Of a stretch of DNA of 64,000 bases, positions 33,508 to 42,151 are shown in pieces; positions within the stretch are counted from its first letter, which is position 1; the number at the start of each line of letters is the position of its first letter. This stretch comes from Defluviimonas aquaemixtae (GTDB lineage Bacteria; Pseudomonadota; Alphaproteobacteria; Rhodobacterales; Rhodobacteraceae). A model generated the notes under the pieces. That model did no database searches. It had not been told where the DNA came from and saw only the letters and a list, made by a program, of their open reading frames with translations. A program made the position numbers and the translations under genes. The stretch spans positions 1-64,000 of the forward strand of contig NZ_OMOQ01000003.1 in the NCBI RefSeq assembly GCF_900302475.1, written 5' to 3'.

Positions 33508-33898
33508 GCTTCTCCCGCTACTTTGGCCGTCGACGCGGCGCCGATCGGCCATGAGCACCCCGATGCTAGGCACGAAAGCGGCGGTTCGGTAAAGCCCCAA
33601 TCGGCCGGATCGGACGATGATTCGGCGGAATCGGCTTGCCGCGATCCGTGCCGCTTTGTCCGGCGTCCGTCTTCGATCCGAGGTGGATCAACCCCCGGAG
33701 TTGCCCTTCCCAACCCAGATTGGGCACTCATTCGCGTACAAATATAGACGAATAATGCAAATTTGACTTGGCCGGTGAGGCGGAACGCATAAGAATGTTC
33801 CTTGAAGACGTGTCGCAAGACCGTTTGCACATACGCGCCGGACTTGGATGCGATCACGCGCTCCGGCAACCGGCGCCCGGGGAGGAACGCACAGCCCG
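33508..33898. other. 391-bp divergent promoter region of the formate dehydrogenase locus
   Basis: No gene is supported between the polyferredoxin start (33507) and the DUF3305 start (33899). It includes a short AT-rich stretch around 33735-33765 and a TTGACT at 33763 with CATAAG 19 nt downstream, a weak promoter candidate for the plus-strand operon. Short frames in it have no family features. Confidence 0.4.
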
Positions 33899-34459
33899 AT
33901 GACGCTTGTCCGCGCCACGATGCCCGTAGGAATTGTTGTCCGCAGGACTCCCGGGGTGACTCGCTGGGCGAAATGGGCGTGGAGGGTCGCCGCAGTTCTT
34001 CCCGGGGCGGCTCCGGCGCACTGGCGCGAGTTGCGCCGCGAAGGTGGGGCGGTCGAATACCACGCCGCGACGCTGGCACTCGATCTCTGGTCGTCGGACA
34101 CCGAGAGCTACAAGGTCACGCTGGGCGCGAAGACACCGGGCCTCGTCGTCGTGCTGCGCGACAATCCCGATCCGGCGGCCGAGGTTCCCTGGATTCCTGC
34201 GGTCGTCACCGCGTCCACCTACGAGGGGCAGGACTACCTGGACAGCGGCGACGGGCTGGTGGAGTTGGTGCCGATGCCTGATGGCCTGATTGCCTGGATT
34301 CGCGACTTTGTCGACGCGCATCATGTCGAAGAGCCGTTCGTGAAGCGCAAGCGCGACGCGCTGCGTGTCGATTTGGTCGAAGAGGGGCGCGGCGATCCGC
34401 GCATCCGGCAATCCTCCGACGTCTACCGTGCTCCGAGCGTGGCGCGGGGAGGGGCATGA
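33899..34459 (+). CDS. DUF3305 protein
   Basis: The 186-residue protein matches DUF3305, known to me only from formate dehydrogenase operons: MPVGIVVRRTPGVTRWAKW at the N-terminus, EYHAATLALDLWSSDTESY in the middle and the late HVEEPFVKRKRDALRVD. The start at 33899 follows GGAGG by 13 nt; the next ATG (33920, MPVGIVV) is the alternative. It overlaps DUF3306 by 4 bp. These proteins are thought to act in enzyme maturation, but no activity is established. Confidence 0.88.
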   Translation: MTLVRATMPVGIVVRRTPGVTRWAKWAWRVAAVLPGAAPAHWRELRREGGAVEYHAATLALDLWSSDTESYKVTLGAKTPGLVVVLRDNPDPAAEVPWIPAVVTASTYEGQDYLDSGDGLVELVPMPDGLIAWIRDFVDAHHVEEPFVKRKRDALRVDLVEEGRGDPRIRQSSDVYRAPSVARGGA

Positions 34460-35055
34460 TGGCGCGGTTTTCTGACACCGCCGATTTCTGGTCCCGCCGC
34501 CGCGCGGCTGTCCGCGCCGAAGCCGAGGCTGCGGAGGCGGCGCGCCTCTCGGCCGCGGCCGCCGCGGAGCAAGAAGCCCTCAGATCCGCGCGCGACGGAA
34601 AATCGGAGGCGGACATGCTTGAGGAGCTAGGCCTGCCTGATCCTGATGCCCTTGAACAGGGCGACGACTTCAAGGCGTTCCTGCAGGCCGCCGTTCCGGA
34701 GCATATCCGCCGCCGTGCGCTCAGGCGACTTTGGCGCTCGAACCCGGTGCTCGCCAATCTCGACGGGCTGGTGGATCACGGCGAGGATTTCAGCGATGCC
34801 GCGACCGTGTCGCCGGGCATGGCCACGGCCTACGAGGTCGGGCGCGGCATGATCCGCCGCGCAGCAGAATTGGTGGAAGCCACGCCTGCCAACGAAGAAG
34901 AAGCCGCGGAATTCGATGCCGCCGGAGCGCCTACATGCGCACGCACCGATCCGCCAGAAGTCGAAGTCGCGTCCGAACCCACTCAGTCAGAAGTCGACGA
35001 CCCGGTGGCCGCCGCGCTGCCCCGACGCCACATGCGTTTCACCTTTGTCACATGA
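34456..35055 (+). CDS. DUF3306 protein
   Basis: The 199-residue protein fits DUF3306, the usual partner of DUF3305 in formate dehydrogenase loci: DFWSRRRAAVRAEAEAAEAA, then an acidic helical stretch, FLQAAVPEHIRRRALRRLWRS and NPVLANLDGLVDHGEDF. The N-terminal third is highly charged and likely a coiled coil. It overlaps DUF3305 by 4 bp. The role is probably maturation or assembly of the dehydrogenase. A 19-bp gap precedes the TorD-like gene. Confidence 0.88.
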   Translation: MMARFSDTADFWSRRRAAVRAEAEAAEAARLSAAAAAEQEALRSARDGKSEADMLEELGLPDPDALEQGDDFKAFLQAAVPEHIRRRALRRLWRSNPVLANLDGLVDHGEDFSDAATVSPGMATAYEVGRGMIRRAAELVEATPANEEEAAEFDAAGAPTCARTDPPEVEVASEPTQSEVDDPVAAALPRRHMRFTFVT

Positions 35056-35074
35056 GCGCACCAAGGGAGAAGGA

Positions 35075-35686
35075 ATGACCGACGTCACCGCCCAAACGCT
35101 GAGCATCATCGAAGAGGACCGGCAGCGTGCCGATCTCTACGGTTTTCTCTCGGCACTTCTGTCAGGTCCGCCGGATCGCGCCTTGCTGGCACGCTGTGCG
35201 GATTTAACGGGCGACGATACCGATCTTGGACACGCGGTGACAACGCTGTCGAAACTCGCACGGGCGGCGGCGCCCGCTTCGGTGGAGAGGGAGTTCACTG
35301 CGCTCTTCATCGGCCTCGGAAGGGGCGAGCTTCTGCCCTATGCCAGCTATTATCTGACAGGGTTCCTGCACGAAAAGCCGCTCGCCCTTCTCAGGCGCGA
35401 TATGGTGGCGCTGCAGATTCGCCGCGCGCCTAATGTCCATGAGCCCGAAGACAACATCGCGAGCCTCATGGAGATGATGGCCGGATTGATCGAGGGCCGC
35501 TTCGGGTCACCGGTTCCACTCGCGCGGCAACGTGAGTTCTTCAACCGGCACATGGCGCCGTGGGCCGGCCACTTCTTCGCCGATCTCGAAGGCGCGAAGG
35601 GGTCACTCTTCTATGCGCCGGTCGGCGCGATTGGCCGGCTGTTCATGGGGATCGAACGCGAAGCATTCCGCTTGAGCGCGGCATGA
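35075..35686 (+). CDS. TorD/DmsD-family molybdoenzyme chaperone
   Basis: The 203-residue all-helical protein has the TorD-family core: RADLYGFLSALLSGPPD, VEREFTALFIGLGRGELLPYASYYLTG, and HEPEDNIASLMEMMAGLIEG. It resembles the FdhA-chaperone members that bind the twin-arginine signal of the catalytic subunit and help insert the cofactor before export. GGAGAAGGA precedes the ATG at 35075. It is directly upstream of two Tat-signal proteins, its likely clients. Confidence 0.9.
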   Translation: MTDVTAQTLSIIEEDRQRADLYGFLSALLSGPPDRALLARCADLTGDDTDLGHAVTTLSKLARAAAPASVEREFTALFIGLGRGELLPYASYYLTGFLHEKPLALLRRDMVALQIRRAPNVHEPEDNIASLMEMMAGLIEGRFGSPVPLARQREFFNRHMAPWAGHFFADLEGAKGSLFYAPVGAIGRLFMGIEREAFRLSAA

Positions 35687-35767
35687 CGATGGGATGAAGG
35701 CAGGCGGGGGCCTGCGACGCAATTGGCGGGAACATCCGCCGCAACGAAAAAAAGGGAGGAAGCGCAG

Positions 35768-35959
35768 ATGGGTAAGACCGACGACGCGAAGAAAGCGAGC
35801 CGGCGTGATTTCCTGAAACTCGCCGCCACCACGGCTCCGGCCGCGGCAGCCGCCACGGCCCTGTCGGGAACCGAGGTAGAAGCAACGGAACTGACGAAGG
35901 CAGAGGGCCTTCAAGATACCGCCCACACCCGCGCCTACTACAAGAGCGCCAGGTTCTGA
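35768..35959 (+). CDS. formate dehydrogenase region Tat-target small protein
   Basis: The 63-residue protein starts MGKTDDAKKASRRDFLKLAA, a twin-arginine signal (RRDFLK), and continues with an Ala-rich hydrophobic stretch and a short tail ending THTRAYYKSARF. It matches the small Tat-target family found upstream of periplasmic formate dehydrogenase genes (TIGR02811-type, by memory). Function unknown; it may be a small subunit or assembly factor. An AAGGGAGGAAG site precedes ATG 35768. Confidence 0.88.
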   Translation: MGKTDDAKKASRRDFLKLAATTAPAAAAATALSGTEVEATELTKAEGLQDTAHTRAYYKSARF

Positions 35960-36044
35960 GGCCACGGGGCCGCCGCACCGGCGGCGCGGACCCTGAAGAT
36001 CAACCCAGCAGCCGGCAGAGGCCGGGCAAGCAAGGGAGAATAGA

Positions 36045-38960
36045 ATGCTCAGGAAAAAGACAAGCGGAGTCTCCGGTCAGGCGCAGCGCGCTCCGATCCT
36101 TTCGGCCGTGAGCGACGCAAGGGTCGATCGGCGCGCCTTTCTGCGCGGATCGGGGCTCGCCATCGGCGGTCTCGCCGCAATCGGCGCGACCGGGGCAACG
36201 GTGCGACGCGCCGAGGCGCAGGAAACGGTTGCCGGCGCGGTCACGACGGCGAAATCGGTCTGCACGCACTGCTCGGTCGGTTGCACGGTCATTGCCGAAG
36301 TCGACAACGGCGTCTGGATCGGCCAAGAGCCCGGCTGGGACAGCGCCTTCAACCTTGGTGCGCACTGCGCCAAGGGCGCCTCGGTTCGTGAGCATGCGCA
36401 TGGCGAACGCCGGCTGAAATACCCGATGAAAAAGGAAGGCGGCGAGTGGAAACGGATCAGCTGGGAGGACGCGATCAACGAGATCGGCGACAAGATGCTG
36501 GCTGTGCGCGAAGAGAGCGGGGCCGACAGCGTCTATTGGCTGGGCTCTGCCAAGCATTCCAACGAGGGCGCCTATCTCTTCCGCAAGTTCGCGGCGTACT
36601 GGGGCACGAACAACGTCGATCACCAGGCGCGGATCTGCCATTCGACGACGGTTGCGGGCGTTGCGAACACATGGGGCTACGGCGCCATGACAAACAGCTA
36701 CAACGACATCCACAAGTCGAAGGCGATCTTCCTCATCGGCGGCAATCCTGCCGAGGCGCATCCCGTCTCGCTGATGCACATCCTGAAGGCCAAGGAAGAG
36801 AACAACGCGCCGCTTATCGTCGTGGATCCGCGCTTCACGCGGACGGCCGCCCATGCCGACGAATATGTGCGGCTGCGCCCCGGCTCTGACGTGGCGCTGA
36901 TCTGGGGCCTTCTCTGGCATCTCTTCGAAAACGGCTGGGAGGACAAGGAATTCATCCGCACGCGCGTCTGGGGCATGGACCAGATCCGCGAAGAGGTGAA
37001 GAAGTGGACCCCCGAAGAGACGGAGCGCGTGACCGGTGTGCCCGGAAGCCAGCTCCGCCGTGTGGCTTACACGCTGGCGAACAACCGTCCGGGCACCGTT
37101 ATCTGGTGCATGGGTGGCACCCAGCACACGACGGGCAACAACAACACGCGGGCCTATTGCGTGCTGCAACTCGCGCTCGGCAATATGGGGACGTCGGGTG
37201 GCGGCACGAACATTTTCCGTGGCCATGACAACGTGCAGGGCGCCACCGATCTTGGCGTGCTGAGCCACGATTTGCCCGGCTACTACGGACTGTCTGCCGG
37301 TGCCTGGACGCACTGGTCCAAGGTCTGGGGCGAGGATCTCGATTGGCTTAAGGGCCAGTTCGCGTTTCTGAAGGATGCCGACGGAAACGTCGCCAAGGAT
37401 GCCGATGGCAACGAACGGAGCCTGATGAACGAGAACGGCATTCCGGTGTCGCGTTGGATCGATGGCGTTTTGGAAGACCCGGCGAATATCGATCAGAACG
37501 ACAATGTCCGGGTGATGGTGCTTTGGGGCCACGCGCCCAACTCGCAGACCCGTCAGGTCGAGATGAAGGCGGCGATGGAAAAGCTCGACACGCTTGTCGT
37601 GGTCGACCCCTATCCCACGGTCTCGGCGGTGCTGCACGACCGGACCGATGGCGTCTATCTGTTGCCGGCCTCGACCCAGTTCGAGACGTCGGGATCGGTT
37701 ACCGCCTCCAACCGCTCGCTCCAGTGGCGCGAGAAGGTGGTGGAACCCGTTTTCGAGTCGCTGCCGGACCACACGATCATCCGCATGTTCGCGGACAAGT
37801 TCGGCTTTGCCGACCGGCTGTTCCGCAACATCGAGATCAAGGACGGCGAGCCTGTGATCGAGGACATCACCCGCGAGTTCAATCGCGGCATGTGGACGAT
37901 CGGCTATACCGGCCAGTCGCCCGAGCGGCTGAAGCTCCACATGGCCAATCAGCACACGTTCGACAAGACAACGCTTCGCGCGGTAGGCGGGCCGGCCGAT
38001 GGCGAGTTCTACGGTCTGCCTTGGCCCTGTTGGGGCACCGCCGAAATGGGGCACCCCGGCACGGCGAACCTCTACGACATGTCGTTGCCGGTCTCGCAGG
38101 GCGGCCTGACCTTCCGCGCCCGGTTCGGCGTTGAGCGCGACGGCCAGAACCTTCTGGCCGAGGGCGTCTACTCGAAAGACTCGGAGATTCAGGACGGATA
38201 CCCAGAGTTTACGATGCAGATGCTGATGGACCTCGGCTGGGACGGCGACCTGACCGACGAGGAGCGTGCCGCGATCGAAGCGGCGGGCGGGCCGAAGGCC
38301 AACTGGAAGACCGACCTGTCGGGCGGCATCCAGCGCGTCGCGATCAAGCACGAATGCGCGCCCTTCGGCAACGCGAAGGCTCGCGCCGTGGTCTGGACTT
38401 TCCCCGACCCGGTGCCGCTGCATCGAGAGCCGCTCTACACGAACCGGCGCGATCTCGTGGCGGACTATCCCACCTACGAGGACCGCAAGTTCTACCGGTT
38501 GCCGACGATGTATGCTTCGATCCAGGAAAAGGACTTCTCGAAGGACTACCCGATCATCCTGACCTCAGGACGTCTGGTCGAGTACGAGGGCGGCGGCGAC
38601 GAAAGCCGGTCGAACCCCTGGCTCGCCGAGCTTCAGCAGGATATGTTCGTCGAGATAAATCCGCGCGATGCCAACAACATCGGCATTCGCGACCGGACGC
38701 AGGTCTGGGTCGAGGGCCCTGAGGGCGGCAAGGTGAAGGTGATGGCGCTGATCACCGAAAGGGTTGGGGAAGGCGTGGCCTTCATGCCCTTCCATTTCGG
38801 CGGCCATTTCCAGGGCGAGGACTTGCGCGGCAAGTATCCCGAAGGAGCCGATCCCTACGTTCTGGGCGAGGCGTCGAACACTGCGCAAACCTACGGCTAC
38901 GACTCCGTGACCCAGATGCAGGAGACGAAAGCCACTCTCTGCAAGATCACCGCAGCATGA
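36045..38960 (+). CDS. fdhA: periplasmic formate dehydrogenase catalytic subunit (Mo/W-bis-MGD, Cys type)
   Basis: The 971-residue protein has a twin-arginine signal (Arg29-Arg30 in VDRRAFLRG), then a [4Fe-4S] motif Cys73-x2-Cys76-x3-Cys80...Cys108, and the molybdenum ligand Cys198 in the segment ARICHSTTVAG. The codon is TGC, not TGA, so it is a cysteine and not a selenocysteine enzyme. His199 follows, as in formate dehydrogenases. Later segments GGNPAEAHPVS, TSGGGTNIFRGHDNVQG and HFGGHFQG fit the bis-MGD binding family. It oxidises formate to CO2 in the periplasm. It sits between the Tat small protein and FdhB. Confidence 0.96.
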   Translation: MLRKKTSGVSGQAQRAPILSAVSDARVDRRAFLRGSGLAIGGLAAIGATGATVRRAEAQETVAGAVTTAKSVCTHCSVGCTVIAEVDNGVWIGQEPGWDSAFNLGAHCAKGASVREHAHGERRLKYPMKKEGGEWKRISWEDAINEIGDKMLAVREESGADSVYWLGSAKHSNEGAYLFRKFAAYWGTNNVDHQARICHSTTVAGVANTWGYGAMTNSYNDIHKSKAIFLIGGNPAEAHPVSLMHILKAKEENNAPLIVVDPRFTRTAAHADEYVRLRPGSDVALIWGLLWHLFENGWEDKEFIRTRVWGMDQIREEVKKWTPEETERVTGVPGSQLRRVAYTLANNRPGTVIWCMGGTQHTTGNNNTRAYCVLQLALGNMGTSGGGTNIFRGHDNVQGATDLGVLSHDLPGYYGLSAGAWTHWSKVWGEDLDWLKGQFAFLKDADGNVAKDADGNERSLMNENGIPVSRWIDGVLEDPANIDQNDNVRVMVLWGHAPNSQTRQVEMKAAMEKLDTLVVVDPYPTVSAVLHDRTDGVYLLPASTQFETSGSVTASNRSLQWREKVVEPVFESLPDHTIIRMFADKFGFADRLFRNIEIKDGEPVIEDITREFNRGMWTIGYTGQSPERLKLHMANQHTFDKTTLRAVGGPADGEFYGLPWPCWGTAEMGHPGTANLYDMSLPVSQGGLTFRARFGVERDGQNLLAEGVYSKDSEIQDGYPEFTMQMLMDLGWDGDLTDEERAAIEAAGGPKANWKTDLSGGIQRVAIKHECAPFGNAKARAVVWTFPDPVPLHREPLYTNRRDLVADYPTYEDRKFYRLPTMYASIQEKDFSKDYPIILTSGRLVEYEGGGDESRSNPWLAELQQDMFVEINPRDANNIGIRDRTQVWVEGPEGGKVKVMALITERVGEGVAFMPFHFGGHFQGEDLRGKYPEGADPYVLGEASNTAQTYGYDSVTQMQETKATLCKITAA

Positions 38961-38973
38961 AGGAGTGACAGAT

Positions 38974-39570
38974 ATGGCAAGAGCAAAATTCCTCTGTGAC
39001 GCCGAACGCTGCATCGAATGCAACGCCTGCGTCACCGCCTGCAAGAACGAGCACGAAGTGCCGTGGGGCATTAACCGGCGCCGCGTTGTGACGATCAATG
39101 ACGGCACGCCGGGCGAGCGGTCGATCTCGGTCGCCTGCATGCACTGCTCCGACGCGCCCTGCATGGCGGTCTGTCCGGTCGACTGCTTCTACCAGACCGA
39201 AGACGGGATCGTCCTGCATTCCAAGGATCTGTGCATCGGCTGCGGCTACTGCTTCTACGCGTGCCCGTTCGGTGCGCCGCAGTATCCGCAGGCAGGCAAT
39301 TTCGGCTCACGCGGCAAGATGGACAAGTGCACCTTCTGCGCCGGTGGGCCGGAAGAAACCCACTCGGCCGCCGAGTTCGCGAAGTACGGCCGCAACCGGA
39401 TCGCGGAAGGTAAGCTGCCGATCTGCGCTGAGATGTGCTCCACAAAGGCGCTTCTCGCAGGCGACGGCGACGTCGTTTCGGCTATCTACCGCGAGCGGGT
39501 CGTCGCCCGAGGCTTCGGATCCGGCGCCTGGGGCTGGGGTACTGCCTACGACCAGAAGGCGGCGAACTAG
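38974..39570 (+). CDS. fdhB: formate dehydrogenase iron-sulfur subunit
   Basis: The 198-residue protein has four cysteine sets for [4Fe-4S] clusters: Cys13/16/19/23, Cys55/58/63/67, Cys87/90/93/97, and a later set around CTFC and CAEMC. This is the FdxH/NrfC-type layout. It carries electrons from FdhA to the cytochrome b subunit. No Tat or Sec signal, so it is co-exported with FdhA as a complex. AAGGAG lies 7 nt before ATG 38974; a GTG at 38965 is a weaker alternative. Confidence 0.95.
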   Translation: MARAKFLCDAERCIECNACVTACKNEHEVPWGINRRRVVTINDGTPGERSISVACMHCSDAPCMAVCPVDCFYQTEDGIVLHSKDLCIGCGYCFYACPFGAPQYPQAGNFGSRGKMDKCTFCAGGPEETHSAAEFAKYGRNRIAEGKLPICAEMCSTKALLAGDGDVVSAIYRERVVARGFGSGAWGWGTAYDQKAAN

Positions 39571-39673
39571 TCGCATTGAAACGGACCGATGGCACGCGAG
39601 CGTCGACATCAACCTGCAGCGCTGCGGCGCTACGGGATGGTTCTGTGACGAAGCTTACGAGACGGGGACGAAC

Positions 39674-40894
39674 ATGATTGCCCTTCGCATGATGCTGGCC
39701 GCAGCCGCGATCGCAGTCCTCACGCTGCCGGGGGCACCCGCGCAGGCGCAGGCCGTTCCCGACTCGGAGGCGGTCGACACCAGGGCCGCAACTGGAGGCG
39801 CGCAGACGCTCGAGGACATTCTGGCGCGGCAGAAGGGCCTCAAGATCGACGACAGTTTCCGCCGAGGCGCGGTGGGCGATTCCGCAACTGCGCCCGCCTC
39901 GATCGACCCGCTCGGAACGCTTGGCGGTGTCTCCGACCCCGAACTGTGGCGCGCGCTGCGCTACGGTGCGGCCAACGTCACGACCTCGTCCCGCTCTCCC
40001 GCAGCCGGAGTCATCATTCAGGATGGCGGCTTGCGATGGCTTCAGTTCCGCGAGGGGCCACTGGCGCATTATGGCGGCTATCTGCTTCTCGGCATGGTCA
40101 TCGTGCTGGTGCTCTTCTACCTGATCCGCGGGAAAATCCGCATCGAAGGCGAGAAGACGGGTGAAAAGATCCTGCGATTCAATGCGGTGGAGCGGTTCGG
40201 ACACTGGCTCATGGCGGGGTCGTTCGTCGTCCTCGCGCTGACCGGGCTCGTCCTGCTCTTTGGGCGTCTCGCGCTGATCCCGCTTCTTGGCAAGGAGGCG
40301 TATGCGCCGATCGCCGCAGCGGGGAAGTGGATCCACAACAACATTGCCTGGGCTTTCATGCTGGGCTTAATGATTGCCATCGTGGTCTGGATCTCGCACA
40401 ACTTCCCCAACAAGCACGACCTGAAATGGCTCGCCAAGGGCGGTGGGTTGTTCTCCAAGGGTGTCCATCCGCCGGCGCGCAAGTTCAATGCGGGTCAGAA
40501 GATCATCTTCTGGGCGGTCGTTCTTCTCGGCATATCGATCTCTATCTCGGGCCTCTCGCTTTTGTTCCCGTTCGAACTGCCGATGTTTGCGAAGACCTTC
40601 GACATCCTGAATGCGCTCGGCCTTCCGCAGATAATGGGTCTGGGCGAACTGCCTTCAGCGCTCACGCCGCATCAGGAAATGCAGCTGTCGCAGGTCTGGC
40701 ACGGGATCGTTGCCTTCATTTTCATGGCGATCATCATTGCGCATATCTATCTCGGCTCCATCGGGATGGAGGGAGCGTTCGATGCCGTGGGCACGGGCGA
40801 GGTCGAAGTGCAGTGGGCGAAGGAGCATCATTCCCTTTGGTACGAGGAAGTCACCGGTGCCGACGCACATGCATCGGCGTCGCCGGCGGAATGA
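39674..40894 (+). CDS. fdhC: formate dehydrogenase cytochrome b subunit
   Basis: The 406-residue protein has an N-terminal signal-like segment (1-26), a periplasmic region of about 110 residues with SFRRGAVGDS and DPELWRALRYG, and about five membrane helices (135-152, 179-199, 224-241, 276-298, 342-362). His177, His221, His343 and His357 lie near helix ends and could ligate heme b, as in FdnI. It takes electrons from FdhB and reduces quinone. The long N-terminal extension is typical of alphaproteobacterial FDH gamma subunits. A gap of 103 bp separates it from fdhB. Confidence 0.92.
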   Translation: MIALRMMLAAAAIAVLTLPGAPAQAQAVPDSEAVDTRAATGGAQTLEDILARQKGLKIDDSFRRGAVGDSATAPASIDPLGTLGGVSDPELWRALRYGAANVTTSSRSPAAGVIIQDGGLRWLQFREGPLAHYGGYLLLGMVIVLVLFYLIRGKIRIEGEKTGEKILRFNAVERFGHWLMAGSFVVLALTGLVLLFGRLALIPLLGKEAYAPIAAAGKWIHNNIAWAFMLGLMIAIVVWISHNFPNKHDLKWLAKGGGLFSKGVHPPARKFNAGQKIIFWAVVLLGISISISGLSLLFPFELPMFAKTFDILNALGLPQIMGLGELPSALTPHQEMQLSQVWHGIVAFIFMAIIIAHIYLGSIGMEGAFDAVGTGEVEVQWAKEHHSLWYEEVTGADAHASASPAE

Positions 40895-40948
40895 GAGGCG
40901 CGTGCGAACACTCGATACGATAGGCAGCAGGATACGGGGAGCGCGACG

Positions 40949-41074
40949 ATGAAGGTCATGCTTCTTGCGTTCGTCTCGGCAGCCCTCATCGCAGTGCTGG
41001 CCGATGTCGCGCTTCAGCGCGCCGGCCTTTCGGCGCAGGACGTCGCGAGCGGTCCCGACGTTCGCGTCGACTGA
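40949..41074 (+). CDS. 41-aa hydrophobic peptide after fdhC
   Basis: A short gene from ATG 40949 (weak GGGAGCG 7 nt upstream) to TGA 41074 encodes one membrane helix (MLLAFVSAALIAVLADVAL) followed by a soluble tail. It lies 54 bp after fdhC on the same strand, as I remember seeing in related FDH loci, and may be a small membrane component or assembly factor. Too short for firm classification. Confidence 0.55.
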   Translation: MKVMLLAFVSAALIAVLADVALQRAGLSAQDVASGPDVRVD

Positions 41075-41269
41075 CGGTTTCCTTCGCGTTCATCGTCCTT
41101 TTTCGCATTGCTGCGGACTCGCGCAGGGGGACGTCGCTTGCCGCTGGTGGGGCTTGGCTGCATTCCGTGACGAGCCCTGAAGAATGTCTACCCGACTTCG
41201 TCGCCCGACTCACCTCTCGGAGACTGGCCGCAGATTGGTGTATTGTGGGGCGAAGGCCCGCAACCATGA

Positions 41270-42151
41270 GTGGAACAAGGTGTGCTTTCGGGACCGCTTC
41301 CAGACGTATCCGGACTGTTCTACGCCGTCGACGTCGTCCGATCCGGCGATGCGACGATCAGCGCGACCGGGATCGATGAGACGCCAGCAGGTGCACTCAG
41401 GCTTTGTGCATCGGAACTGGTCGAGCGGCTCGCGTGTTCCGGGTCGAACGTGGAGCCGGCAGATACTGCCGGGCGCCGTGTTTCAGGAATGGGGATTGCC
41501 GCAGGCCCGACCCAAGCATTCGCGCGCGAGCGCGCGCTCCTCGAGGCGCTTGAGCGCCTGGCGGGGTGCATGTGGTGGAACGGACGGCTCGCCTCCGCCG
41601 CCCCGTCGTCTGACACAGTGGCCGCCGCGGCCGGCCTGCGTCGCCGTTGGCGGCGGCGCAAGACACGGCGAACCGATATTCTGGAATTGCCGCTGACGGG
41701 ATGCGCAAGGATCGTAGCGGCGGTATCCTCGACCGCCGACGGACGCGGTATTTGTATCGGGCTCGCCGCCCGTCGGACCGGCTCGGAGGCCGCACGTGGA
41801 GCACTGAAAGAACTGCTGCAGATGGAGTTCGGCCTGCAAGTGATCAGCTATCGCCAGGCGAACGGAATCGCGCCCTCTGCGCGGGAGGCTGCGATCTTGG
41901 AGAGAGCGGACAATCTGCTGCACGCGGACTGCGCGCCGCTGATTCAAATGGTTCCGCGGATGCCTGCACCCGATGTGACCGACCAGAAGGAAGAACTCTA
42001 CGAACGATTGCGAGAAGAGGGCTACATCGCCGAGACACGGAGGATCGCAAGACGGAACGGGCTTTTCGTGACTCAGGCCACGGTTGCCCGCCATTGGGAC
42101 GTGCCGGCCGGGGCGCCAGGGCCTTGGGCACGCTGGGCTCTCTACCTATGA
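41270..42151 (+). CDS. short YcaO-domain protein
   Basis: The 293-residue protein (GTG start at 41270; no in-frame ATG is available nearby) shows YcaO-type helices twice: GALRLCASELVERLA (Glu49, Glu52, Arg53) and AFARERALLEALERLAG (Glu92, Glu95, Arg96). AARGALKELLQMEFGL (Glu181, Gln184) matches the later YcaO signature. YcaO proteins activate peptide amides with ATP to make azolines, thioamides or other modifications, but typical members have about 400 residues and many end in a Pro-rich PxPxP tail, which is absent here. It overlaps the SARP gene by 4 bp. Function unknown; a divergent, perhaps inactive, member is possible. Confidence 0.72.
   Translation: MEQGVLSGPLPDVSGLFYAVDVVRSGDATISATGIDETPAGALRLCASELVERLACSGSNVEPADTAGRRVSGMGIAAGPTQAFARERALLEALERLAGCMWWNGRLASAAPSSDTVAAAAGLRRRWRRRKTRRTDILELPLTGCARIVAAVSSTADGRGICIGLAARRTGSEAARGALKELLQMEFGLQVISYRQANGIAPSAREAAILERADNLLHADCAPLIQMVPRMPAPDVTDQKEELYERLREEGYIAETRRIARRNGLFVTQATVARHWDVPAGAPGPWARWALYL

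Noticed and set aside
36636..36638. Selenocysteine at the formate dehydrogenase active site
   Set aside because: The codon is TGC (cysteine), and there is no in-frame TGA in fdhA.
36000..38423. 807-codon open frame antisense to the formate dehydrogenase catalytic gene
   Set aside because: It runs opposite fdhA, whose motifs are clear; the translated peptide has no family features and is rich in Arg/His/Asp repeats typical of antisense high-GC frames.
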